In this document: in pieces, positions 54,436-64,000 of the stretch | Position numbering within the stretch: position 1 is the stretch's first letter | Layout of the letters: each line of letters starts with the position of its first letter | From: Sporothrix humicola | Taxonomy: Eukaryota > Ascomycota > Sordariomycetes > Ophiostomatales > Ophiostomataceae | Length of the DNA: 64,000 bases | Direction of reading: 5' to 3' | Assembly: GCA_021396245.1 (NCBI GenBank) | Contig: WNYE01000075.1 | Location: 124,001-188,000, forward strand | Program-made: the position numbers and the translations under genes | Notes under the pieces: model-generated | What the model was told of the DNA's origin: nothing | Database searches by the model: none | The model's input: only the letters and a program-made list of their open reading frames with translations

Positions 54436-57400
54436 GGCGACTCGAAAAGAAAATGAACATCAGGATCAACGTGAATATTGGCATGATTAGTGACTGTATC
54501 GGCTGTTGACCAGACTTGTACGAGGGAATAAGGACGACAAATGAAAACGAATCAAAAGTGACACTTACAACTGGATGGAAACAACTGGAACGCATCAAGG
54601 GATATTGGTTTGGTTTGATTTATGGGATACTCGGGTTTGGGATTGTTGTTTTATTTTGATCTTGACGATTGTCTGGCGTTGGCTGGTACTTGGATGTATC
54701 TGGGTATGGCGTTCTTTGATTTTGTTGTTTATTTTAGGCTGGTTTCGGTCTGTCTTTTTGGCGGTTTTATGTTTATTTTGTTGTACCTTTTGTCCTCACT
54801 TATTCTGTCCTTTACGCAACTTGATACCACATTCATTTTACCAGCAGAGCTGGTTTCTCACCGATGAAATTCAAATTCAAAGCAAACTCAATGTCATTCT
54901 CACAGTCAAAGCCAGAATCGAGACATCTTCATCTGTACTTGCAAGTCGCGCAATTTCTGGCAGGCTCTCGTGATGCAGAAAGCATAACGATATGACAGAG
55001 GCCAATATGAATGAAGTCGGCATGAATCTCGCGATACGAGAGTTTGACAGAAACAAAAGGCCTCACATACAATGCGAATTCTCTCCTTTGTCAAATTCAT
55101 AGTGGAAACTGATGTCATTTCGCTCTCGTCGGTTGACTTGAACATCGTCTTGTCTCGCGCCTGGAGTTGCATAAACGGCAATGATTGTCTTCATAGCCTT
55201 GCCGGGTTGTGAAAAGGGACCCCAAGAGAGAAAAAAAAGCAGAAAGCACAGTGAAGAGTTGGCTGTCCGTCTTCTTGGCGTAAGCAGACGGTCTGTTATC
55301 CTTGTGGGGGAGGATGTGAGTGGATCATTTTTGGTGAAAGTGCGAAGGCATGTCTTGCCAGAGCGGCAAGAAGGAGCCGTTCCGTGCGACAATTGAGACG
55401 CCTGCCACAGAAAGGAACAAGACGATAGCGCCAGCGCATGGATCTGGGTCGAGTCCTACAGATCGGTGACCAAAGATTGGACCGACTGTGAACAAAAACA
55501 ATTGTGAGGAACACTTTCTTGCAGCGCCTTTTTTGTGTCGCATGGAGGGATCCAGTCTCAGTGTTGATCCTTTATCGTATCTTGTCGTGGTTATTTTTGC
55601 CTCTTTATTTTGGGCGTTTCGTCGCGCTCCTATTGCGACTTTGAATTGGGATCTGGAGGATGACTCGACGCCGAACGGCCACTGGTCATTTTCTGTTTAC
55701 TCAGGAATTACTCCGTACTGAGTGCTGAACCTCGGCCTGCTTTCTTTGATAGGCAGTTAAATCTCGAACGTTTTCTGTCTTCATCTCGGTCTCGTTAGAT
55801 CCTTCTCTTCTCCTCTCATCTGCTCGTGTGTCTCGCGTTTGGGCCAATGGACGCCAAATGATCGTAATGGTCAGAATGGCCCTCTCTTCCTATCGTTCCT
55901 TCTCGCCCTCCTCTTCCTCTTTGTTTTAAAATTAAAAGTTGACCAGGGTCAGGGGCGCATCGTGGGCTTCACTGCGCTGGCGCCGTTTTTCATGTTTCTT
56001 GTGTTCCTTCACCTTTTTTGCTTTTGGATTTTTGGCTTTAATACCCTTTTCGACGGCTTCGCGCTAAATCGCATGGCCAGTAGATCGGCAGTCTTTCTTT
56101 CGAGGCTTGTCGTGCTGTCCTGCCCTATTTTCCTTGTTGATGCCACAAGGCCAAGCCGCCAGCTACCTCCGGCGACACGGCCATCGCGACCAGAGACATC
56201 GAAAAGAAGGCCGCCGTTAGAAAGAATCAAGGAAGCTGGAGGTTACCAGCTGAAGAAGATCGGAAAATCTGGCTGGAAAGAAAGTCGTACCGAGGCGTCG
56301 AGCTGAAGAAACGGAGAAACAGTGAGGGTGCACAAAGATAAAAGAAACGGTAAACGATGAAAGCGAAGTCAACGTTGGCCTGTCGTCTCGTCAAAAAATA
56401 GGGGCATCGTGATACAGCATCTTACAGCATCTTGGCAGGTCGAGATCGAGCGCGACCGACAGTGTTATTGCCGTTCACACTTTCGTCACAATTTATCGAG
56501 CGTTCGGGAAACTAATGTTGAGCCTCCATTCCCGGCGAGGGTTGGCAGGTTGGTAACCAGGAAGATGGGACCTGAGAAAAGGCTGGATAAAAGCAGCCCA
56601 AAGTGCGGCCAAAGTGCGGCCAAAGTGCGGCCAAAATGCGGCTGTGCAAAGCGGAAATGCCCTGGCGATGTGGGAGGCGCCGCCCTATCGCGGAGGAAGC
56701 CAATCGAGTCGGAAGAAACAGTCAAACTCAAAGCCAATCGGCCAACTTGATTAGGAAGGTTGCCACAAAAGATTGTCGAAGAAAAGGAGAAAAAAGACCG
56801 GCGCCACAAGCCGGTGCCTTTAACGTTTGCAGGGCCAAAACAACCTTAAGTTTCTTGCCAATCGCGCACTGCATCGGGCAGTGCAAACGTGGATTGACAG
56901 ACAGAGAACAGTAGCGTGCCCGCGTGTGGTGCTGGCAGACTCCTGACTGTCAAAAAGGTTAAAAAGTTAAAAATAAACAAGGCAAACAGGCGGGAAACGG
57001 ACATGGTTGCCGATGGACGAACGATCACCAAACCCAGAACCCAAGCATTACTCAAGTCTTGGTGCAAAGTCTTGTCTTCTTGTCTTGGTCTTGGAATACT
57101 CTTGGGCTGGGGAAGCGCCTGGGCGTTTGCTTGTTTGAAGTGGCGCCGAGAATGGGTCTTCAGAGTCGTTTCCAACGACGCACTTTAACGGAACATTTCT
57201 GGGCTTCCAACGGCCTTGTAGTCCTTTTTCTTATTCTTTTGCACTCCATTTTGTTGTTTCCTCGAGATTATTTATGCGGCCGGAGTGAGGTCGTTGAGAT
57301 GACTCGATCGATTTGTGGCTGGTGAAGCCATCCTCCGGCCTCATGAAATGCCGTCGTGCCGCGTCCTATTTTTTCTTCTCTTCTCATCGATCGTCTCGCG

Positions 57401-59099
57401 CTCGATTTTGTCTTCTTCTTACCCTTCCCCAACCTCATAACTCACAACGCATCCTCGCATGAAATGCGGCTGATCCGCATGTGAGCCGTTTGCCGCCTTG
57501 GCCCTGTAGGAAGGCCAGAGGTCCTGCAATGGCCCTGGGCTCTGCAGCCCTGTAAAATTCCCAGGACTTGTCAAAGCCCTGACGTCGTATCGTCCTTCTC
57601 CTTTTGCTGCTGTGGCACACCGCAAAGCAGTCTCTTTTGGGAAGGATCGAGACTGCTTACATCTCGCTCCCATCGTGGCTGTTCCCCTTTTCTTGTCCTC
57701 TTCTTTTTCATCGTGTTCCTTCCCCAACTGCCCATTGAATCTCAATCTGTCTAGCTTCAAACACGGCCAATTCTCCGTATCTTCCGTATTTCTCATCTTC
57801 CGTTGTTCCCCATCGCGGTCTTCAACGGCTGTACTCCGTGATCTTGTATTTTATTTCCAGCACCCGATGTCTAGCCGCAAGGCGCTTTAAATGCCGTTGC
57901 AGCGGACTTTTGAAAAGTTTCTGGGGCACTTCCACCAGTAAAATGACTCGCAAAAAGGATCAACCACACTATCGCTGTCTGTGAGCCCTGCCAAGACTCC
58001 CTATTCCCAGGTCTTGTTGTCGCTGTGCCGCTGTCTGTCGCTGTGATGCCGCTTTTCCAGTGATGCTCGTTGCTATCCTTTCCTTTCTTTTCACTCGCTT
58101 TTCTCCCCATCTTTGCCAAGACGCCAAGTCACTGCGGCTGGTGTTGGTGAGAGACAAGAAAGAGACGAGAAAGAACGATGCAAAAGACAAGAAAGAAACA
58201 AGCCTGTCAGCTCCAGTTAGTGTCTAGGCTTGCCTCACAAGGCCTCACGAGGCCTGCCCAATTCTGTGTCATTCAACCTCTCGTTTAATCCGTTTTCTCG
58301 TTTCGTTTTTTTTTCTCTTTCTTTTTCGTTTCTCTGTTGGTCCTGCAAAGTGACATCTTCTTGTGTCTTTCTTGTCCCTTCTCCTCGCTGTCGTGCCGCT
58401 TTCCCACGATCGTATCCTTGCCTTCTGAGGCCAGCCGGCTGCCTGGGCTGCCTTGAGCGTCTTGGCAGACTGGGAGTCTGACCCTCTCTGAGCTCTTGCA
58501 CTCCCAGCTGGCCAGCTCGCGCGCCTGTTTGCGGTTCGCCCGCATGGAGGCGGTGCCAGCACTACCCAGCATTGTGGGTCCTGTTCTGCCTCTCTTTTGC
58601 CCGTTTCTGCCTTTCTTTCTTTCCTTTCTTTTCTTGGTGGCAATCTTATTTGGTCTTGGCAACGAGCATGGGGTCTTTGCGATGGGGCTGCGATGGGCCA
58701 CAATGGACCGGAAATGGAGCCTCTTGGTGACTTTTGGCCTTCTTTTTGGCGCGATGGATCAGAGCTCAGAACAAGAGAGCAAGCTCATGCTCACGTTTGC
58801 GGCCGCGCCTTTTTGCTTTGGGTTTCTTTCTTTTCACGCTCGTTCCGTCGTCCCCGTATTTTCGTATGGTCACACTGTGACTGGCCCTTCTTTCTGTTCC
58901 GTCTTTTCTTTCCTTGTCTTCCGTGTCGTTTCTCGCCAGGCTGAGGCTCGAGATAAACTTAAATAGAGCCGCCGCCCCCTTTCCATTCCTGTCCCGATTA
59001 GAGTCAAAGTTAAAGTTGTGAATTAACCTTAATTCGGGGTCGTCAGTCATCTTTTCTTCTTTGGCCTTTTTGTTTCCTTTTTTCTTCACACACCTCAAA
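54436..59099. other. Gene-free stretch with short repeats
   Basis: 4.7 kb without a supportable gene on either strand. An 11-bp unit, AAAGTGCGGCC, repeats about four times at 56,599-56,642. C/T-rich stretches at 58,280-58,430 and 58,580-58,640 may be part of the protease leader. Several frames of 80-156 codons here have no protein-like composition. Confidence 0.45.
56599..56642. repeat. 11-bp tandem repeat (AAAGTGCGGCC)n
   Basis: Three exact copies plus one variant (AAAATGCGGC), head to tail. Function unknown. Confidence 0.85.
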
Positions 59100-60509
59100 A
59101 TGTCTCGCTACCTGTTGCCTCTGGCTCTGTCCGCCGTCTCGGCGACAGTCCTGCCCCATGCCGCTGCCGAGCCCGCTGCTGTCGCTGCTCGTGCTCCTGG
59201 CACTGCCGGCATGCTCAGCATGCCCATTGTCGAGCGCCGCACATACAAGGGCCCTCCCGTCCGCCGGCGCAACCTGGCCAACGCCAACGCCCGCCGCGAC
59301 GACGCCGCCATCCTCTACAACCACACCAACGTCGCCTACATGATCGAGCTCGACATTGGCACGCCCGCCCAGACCGTCCGTGTCCAGCTCGACACCGGCT
59401 CCAACGAGCTCTGGGTCGACCCTGACTGCAGCACCGTCACCACCTCGGCCAGCCGCCAGTTCTGCCGCTCTCTCGGCACCTATGTCCCCAACGATTCGTC
59501 CACCTTTGTTGATCTCGAGGAGGGCACGACCCTGGCCTACGGCCGTGGCCAGGCCGACATTGCCTATGTCACCGACAGCATTGTCGTCCCCGGCTCCGAC
59601 AACACCACCCTCAAGAAGGTCCAGTTTGGCGTTGCCACCGCCTCCGAGGACGCCGCCGTCCCCATCCTGGGTGTCGGCTTCGGCAAGGACTTCAACCTTG
59701 ACTACAACAACCTCGTTGACGAGCTGTTCGAACAGGGCGTCACCAACTCGCGTGTCCTCTCCGTTGCTCTGGGGAGTGCCACGTCCGACAGCGGCCGCGA
59801 CCCTGTCTCGGCCAACATTGGCAACGGCCTCGTCATCTTTGGCGGTGTCGACACCAAGAAGTTCGCCGGCCCCTTGGTCCAGTACACCAACCTGCCGCCC
59901 CAGTCCGACGACCCCGGCCAGCCGTGGCGCTACTGGATCCAGCTCGACTCTGTTGGCTTCACCAAGCCCGGCAAGACCGAGTCGGACACCATCTCGAGCA
60001 GCAGCCTCCCCATTGTCCTTGACAGCGGCTCGTCCCTGAGCTACCTGCCCCAGAACATCATGGACTCGCTGGCCAAGAGCTTCGGCGTCAAGGCCCAGTC
60101 CGACGGCTCGCTGATTGTCGACTGCGACTATGGCAACAAGGGCGGCTACATTGACTTCACCTTTGGCTCGCTCGTCATCTCCGTGCCCCTGTCCGATTTC
60201 ATCTGGGAGGCCACCGACGATCTGTGCGCTGTCGGCGCTCTGCCCTCGGAGGAGACCACGGCTCTGCTGGGCGACACCTTCATGCGCTCCGCCTATGTCG
60301 TCTTCGACCAGGACAACCAGAACATCTACATGGCCCAGGCTGCCAACTGCGGCTCCAACGAGCAGGTCCTGGCCAAGGGCGGTAACTACAGCCTGACTGG
60401 CGAGTGCACTGTCTCCCAGAAGTCGGCTGCTGTCGGCGGTCTCGTCCCCATGTCGGCTGCGGCTCTCCTGGGTCTCGTCGGCATCCAGGCCGTCATGGCT
60501 CTGCTGTAA
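59100..60509 (+). CDS. Yapsin-like aspartic protease (probably GPI-anchored)
   Basis: Secretory pepsin-family protease of 469 aa in a single exon. Signal peptide about residues 1-23. A propeptide with dibasic Arg-Arg at 65-66 before DDAAILY suits kexin-type processing. Catalytic motifs are DTGSNELW (Asp98) and DSGSSLSYL (Asp near 308). Cys pairs lie at DPDC/QFC and near VDCDY and DLCAVG. The C-terminus is hydrophobic (AAALLGLVGIQAVMALL) after a small Ser/Ala-rich stretch, the form of a GPI-attachment signal. It probably acts at the cell wall. Codon use is strongly C-biased at third positions, suggesting high expression. Confidence 0.93.
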   Translation: MSRYLLPLALSAVSATVLPHAAAEPAAVAARAPGTAGMLSMPIVERRTYKGPPVRRRNLANANARRDDAAILYNHTNVAYMIELDIGTPAQTVRVQLDTGSNELWVDPDCSTVTTSASRQFCRSLGTYVPNDSSTFVDLEEGTTLAYGRGQADIAYVTDSIVVPGSDNTTLKKVQFGVATASEDAAVPILGVGFGKDFNLDYNNLVDELFEQGVTNSRVLSVALGSATSDSGRDPVSANIGNGLVIFGGVDTKKFAGPLVQYTNLPPQSDDPGQPWRYWIQLDSVGFTKPGKTESDTISSSSLPIVLDSGSSLSYLPQNIMDSLAKSFGVKAQSDGSLIVDCDYGNKGGYIDFTFGSLVISVPLSDFIWEATDDLCAVGALPSEETTALLGDTFMRSAYVVFDQDNQNIYMAQAANCGSNEQVLAKGGNYSLTGECTVSQKSAAVGGLVPMSAAALLGLVGIQAVMALL

Positions 60510-60922
60510 ACAAAAAAAATACAGTTAGCAGTCTTTTCTTTCATTGTCAACTCTCATACCACCTAATGTTGCATCTATCACGATAGAACACGGCTTGGAT
60601 AACATGGCGTTTCCTTTTGCGTTGCTTTCGTTTTGTTAATGTGTATTGATATCCAAATATTCAAATCATATCCAATTAAAATATCCAATCAGATGTTCGA
60701 TTAAAAAGTCAAGTACAATCAAATTTATACATGAAGTGAATGTGAACATGACGACGTGAAGCAAGAAACAAAATACATAGTCACCGACCGCGACACTGGA
60801 TATCTTGCGTGACGGCGATGTACAAAAGACATGACATAGAAAAACCAAACAGACCAAGAAACCAAAACCGGGTTTCTATCTGAACCGTACTACAACGGCA
60901 CAAATGCATCACCACACCCCAC

Positions 60923-62416
60923 TTACAGTTTCTTCTTGTCCGGGACGGCGTAGACCATGCCGTCGCGCGGGCTGCCCATCAGGTTGTACCACGTATCGAA
61001 AAAGTACGTCAGGCCCGTCACCCATGGGTACTTGCCGGACGACATGGGCAGGCGGTCGCGCGCGCTCACCAGGTAGCCGGAGCTGTTGGGCAGCGAGGGC
61101 AGCTTGGGCAGCTGCTCGCGCGTCTTGGGGTCGACGGTGGGCGTGGCCGAGGTGGCGCCGCGCTTGCGCATCTCCTTCATCACCGACAGCACCGTCCTAA
61201 AGTGTGCGTCGGCGCCCGGTGTCCAGGTGCCCGTCGTGTAGCCGATGATAAAGCACAGGTTGGGCACGCTCTCGACCATGCAGGAGCGCCAGCTGTAGAG
61301 CTTGGTGACGTCAATGGGCTCGCCGTCGATCATGGGGACGCGGCCATTCAGAATCTCGACGTACAGGCCGGTTGCCGTGATGATCATGTCGGCCGGGATC
61401 TCCTCGCCTGTGCCCTTGAGCCGAATACCGGTGGGCGTCACTGTGTCGATGTGGTCCGTCACGATCGTGCAGTTGTCGGTGCGCAGGGCCTTGAAGAAGT
61501 CGGCGTCGGGGCTCATGCACAGCCGCTGCTCAAAGGGGTTGTAGGCGGGCTGGAAGTGGACGTCGACATCCAGGTCCTTGGGCAGACGACGCTTTGCCTG
61601 GGCACGCAGAACTTTGCGGCCAGCCTTGGGGAAGTTTTGCAGCCACCACACAAACGCCGATTCGATGGCAATCTGGCGGTACCAATCGATCCAGTCGGCA
61701 AGCTTGCGCGGCAGGATGCGCTGCAGCAAATGCGTGATCTTGTCCTTGCGGGGCAGAGCCAAAACATAGGAAGGGCTGCGCTGCAGCATCGTTGTGTGCT
61801 TGGCGACCTTGCCGACGTGCGGCAGCATGGTAATGGCGGTGGCGCCGCTGCCAATGATGACGACGCGCTTGCCCTCGAGCTTGATGTCGTTGCTCCAGAA
61901 CTGCGGGTGCACGACCTCGCCCTGGAACTGCTTGATGCCGGGGATGTTGACGGGAAGAGCGTTTTCGTAGCTGTAGTAACCGGAGCAGTTGATCAGCCAC
62001 CGCGCCTTGATTGGCGGCAGCGGCTCGCCGGTCTCGGCATTGGTCACGTCCACAGTCCACAGCTGCTCCTCCGTCGACCACCGGCGGTCGCCGACTTTGC
62101 GCTGGAAGCGAATGTGCTTGTCGATGCCGTGGGTCTTGGCAGCGTCCTCAGCGTAGGCTTGCACGAGCGGTGCATCGGGGAAGTTCATGTCATGTGGCCA
62201 CGGGTGCCAGGCGAAGCGGAAGACGGTCGCAGACGAGTCGGAGCGGGCGCCAGGGTACTTCCAGAAAGCCCAAGTGCCGCCAATGATGTTGCGGCCCTCG
62301 AGGATGGCGAATTTGGCGTCGGGGATCTGTTGCTTGAGCAGGTAGGCCGAGTTGAGGCCCGACAGGCCGGCGCCCACGATGAGCACGTCGAGCTCCTCGA
62401 TGCTTCCGGAGCCCAT
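60923..62416 (-). CDS. FMO/Baeyer-Villiger-type flavin monooxygenase
   Basis: Single-exon flavoprotein monooxygenase of 497 aa, EtaA/MymA style. The FAD loop VGAGLSGL lies near residue 15. ILEGRNIIGGTW follows as in BVMOs. The fingerprint FQGEVVHPQFW matches FxGxxxHxxxW. The NADPH loop VVIIGSGATA lies near residue 185, and the second flavin-type motif is ATGLYVE. All landmarks are intact. It would insert oxygen next to a ketone, giving an ester or lactone, or oxidise a heteroatom. The only TGGGGTA word in the right arm lies 483 bp upstream of its start (62899-62905); that could be chance. Confidence 0.9.
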   Translation of the reverse strand: MGSGSIEELDVLIVGAGLSGLNSAYLLKQQIPDAKFAILEGRNIIGGTWAFWKYPGARSDSSATVFRFAWHPWPHDMNFPDAPLVQAYAEDAAKTHGIDKHIRFQRKVGDRRWSTEEQLWTVDVTNAETGEPLPPIKARWLINCSGYYSYENALPVNIPGIKQFQGEVVHPQFWSNDIKLEGKRVVIIGSGATAITMLPHVGKVAKHTTMLQRSPSYVLALPRKDKITHLLQRILPRKLADWIDWYRQIAIESAFVWWLQNFPKAGRKVLRAQAKRRLPKDLDVDVHFQPAYNPFEQRLCMSPDADFFKALRTDNCTIVTDHIDTVTPTGIRLKGTGEEIPADMIITATGLYVEILNGRVPMIDGEPIDVTKLYSWRSCMVESVPNLCFIIGYTTGTWTPGADAHFRTVLSVMKEMRKRGATSATPTVDPKTREQLPKLPSLPNSSGYLVSARDRLPMSSGKYPWVTGLTYFFDTWYNLMGSPRDGMVYAVPDKKKL

Positions 62417-64000
62417 TGTGGTGGTTGTGTGAGTGTTGTTGGACAGAGGGAAAAGAGTAGGAGAGAGAGAGAAAAAAGTCAGGAGGGGGGAAGAGATGAA
62501 AAGGGGTCAATTGATGTTGACAGTCACAGGAGGAAGGAACAGCCTGGTGACGAAGACAGAAAAATGGAAAGACGTTGAGGCTGAAGCTGGAAAGAGCTAT
62601 CAAGGGAGAAAATATGATCAAGATTCCAGGTGGCAGGAACGAGGGGACGTCGATGCGGGTCAAGTCCTTTTAAGGAAAGACCAAAAGGGACCACATATGA
62701 TGAATGGCTCAGAAAGACATCGGGTTGATCCCGAAAAATCATAAACCTAAATAGACGACCGTGAAGTTGAAGACGAATCTGTGGAGAGAGGGAGAGCAAG
62801 AAAAATATGGTCGGTCGTGGTATGTCGTATTACCTTGGCGGTCTTCTTAGCAGAGTCGCAGAGTCGCATGGCAGAGTCTCATTTTTTTCACATGCCGTTG
62901 GGGTAGGATTTTCGGATGGGGACAAGCACAATGGGGAGAGCTGGGTTGTAGCTTCCAGGGGAGCATGGGCCAATACGGGCTGGAACGATGAGCAAAAAGA
63001 CACCAACAAGACAGCAAGGACCCACAATTGAGCAGCAACTAGCGGCTCAAAATAGGAAGGGACGAACGATAATTCCAGCGCACGCAGGAGGCGGGTGTTG
63101 TCGGCAGCCGCAAAAGTGAAGGAAAGAGCGGTCTCTCGAAACGTACGACGAGATACGAATGGATGCGCAAAGGCTACAAAACGAGTATCTATTCTGCAGA
63201 GAACCAGTTAAGGTTACTTTGCTCGGAAAAAGCTCGCGAAGAATACAACTGACGTCGCAACGATGCTTCGGTTTCCTTATCGCTTTCTTATCTTGCCGCG
63301 CAAACTGTAACATCGCTGGTTCATCATCCAGTCACCAGTCGCGTACTGACCCTTCTTTTCTTCCTTTCTTCTTCTCCAGACCCCATGTTTTCTCTTATTG
63401 TTGCCTGTTTGAGTGTATCTCCCGGCCTGTCGCCCCTCCGGACCACGCACAAAAGAACTAACAACCAGTGACGTGACTGGCCAGAAAGGTGCTAACCCTC
63501 AGGACTCTCGTGTCTTCCCCTCATTTTTGATGTCTGGATTTGGCGTTTGTCTGGGGAAATTCCAGACAAACACCAAAATGGAGTCTAGAGAAGCCTCGGC
63601 TCAGATTTGCCCCCACGAATTCCCCTCGAATTCCCCTGCTTAGCAGCAGATGGAAGATCAAAGGGACACTAAATAATTACGAACAGCGTGCTAGCTGAAA
63701 GTCGCCCACTTCGTACGGACATTTGACGGTCCAATCGCCATTAAGAGCAGACGTTATTGTGGACTACAGACGCCAGACAACAGACGAGTTGACCACCAAC
63801 TGACATTGTAAGACAGACGTCAATTCTGGACTGAGGGGCGAATCGTCACACATGTCAGCCTGGAAGGCTGAAAGAGCTTATTATCGACTGCATTCGGCTT
63901 GCTGTTGTCCCGATTGCAGCCCTTTTTCTACAGAAAGGGACGCTGTGAGTGCTTTAAATGCTTTTGGAGTGTAAAGGAGGGCAGAGTGATTAACCACTCG
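62417..64000. other. Upstream region of the monooxygenase and right edge
   Basis: No gene is supported up to the window end. The 60 bp next to the start are rich in GA on the plus strand (a CT-rich leader on the minus strand). TGGGGTA lies at 62899-62905. Short inverted and repeated words occur near 63,580-63,640 without clear meaning. Confidence 0.4.

Noticed and set aside
58496..58966. 156-codon hydrophobic plus-strand frame
   Set aside because: Phe/Leu-rich translation of a pyrimidine-rich leader upstream of the protease; no motif or codon bias.
61202..62578. 458-codon plus-strand frame
   Set aside because: Exact antisense shadow of the monooxygenase at 60923-62416, which has all flavin motifs; the plus frame has no domain.

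Overview
The window reads as a filamentous ascomycete genome (Pezizomycotina, probably Sordariomycetes). The signs are short GT-AG introns of about 50-340 nt, Zn2Cys6 and C2H2 regulators with fungal domains, a PTH11-like membrane receptor, a GPI-type aspartic protease, and an AT-rich retroelement carrying RIP (repeat-induced point mutation) scars. No species is assigned.

Left arm (1-33,350): a dense co-oriented and divergent gene cluster without a PKS, NRPS, terpene cyclase or prenyltransferase in view. In order: a partial SDR (-), an NmrA/YwnB-like reductase (-), P450-1 (+), an alpha/beta hydrolase (-), P450-2 (-, pseudogene), a type-B carboxylesterase (+), a large C2H2 regulator (-), P450-3 (-), an MFS exporter (+), a BBE-type FAD oxidase (-), a second SDR (+), a 3-hydroxyisobutyrate-dehydrogenase-like enzyme (-), P450-4 (-), a class A FAD monooxygenase (+), a carboxymuconolactone-decarboxylase remnant (-), a second HIBADH-like enzyme (-), a broken metallo-beta-lactamase-fold hydrolase (-) and an intact one (+). 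This set (hydroxylation, alcohol oxidation, flavin hydroxylation, ester and lactone opening, export) suits either ring-cleavage catabolism or detoxification of a lipophilic, aromatic or terpenoid compound, or the tailoring half of a biosynthetic cluster whose backbone gene lies further left.

The strongest unlisted signal is a 7-bp word, TGGGGTA/TACCCCA. It occurs 15 times in the left arm, every time outside coding sequence and upstream of cluster genes. One shared promoter also carries a perfect 16-bp palindrome built on the related TGGGGT half-site. The cluster's own C2H2 protein has a first finger whose contact residues (R, H, R) predict a GGG triplet. I infer a local regulon: C2H2 activator, GGGGT box, about 15 genes. 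Three members are decaying: P450-2 by two deletions, frameshifts and a stop; the CMD by truncation; MBL-1 by a 13-bp tandem duplication plus a second frameshift.

Middle (33,885-39,474): a complete but dead Ty1/copia LTR retrotransposon with 119-bp LTRs, a 5-bp target duplication GACTG and a primer site complementary to the anticodon region of initiator tRNA-Met (half-tRNA priming). Its interior is saturated with RIP-type transitions, while the LTRs differ at two sites only. It sits between the cluster and the next block.

Right arm (39,480-64,000): ordinary-looking, widely spaced genes. These are a Rab4/Ypt4-type GTPase, a four-TM MARVEL-like protein, a low-complexity hypothetical protein, a Zn2Cys6 regulator (-), a PTH11/rhodopsin-like seven-TM protein, a yapsin-like aspartic protease and an FMO/Baeyer-Villiger-type monooxygenase (-). 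Intergenic stretches of 3-5 kb here show pyrimidine-rich leaders but no gene I can support. No tRNA, rRNA or CRISPR array was seen.
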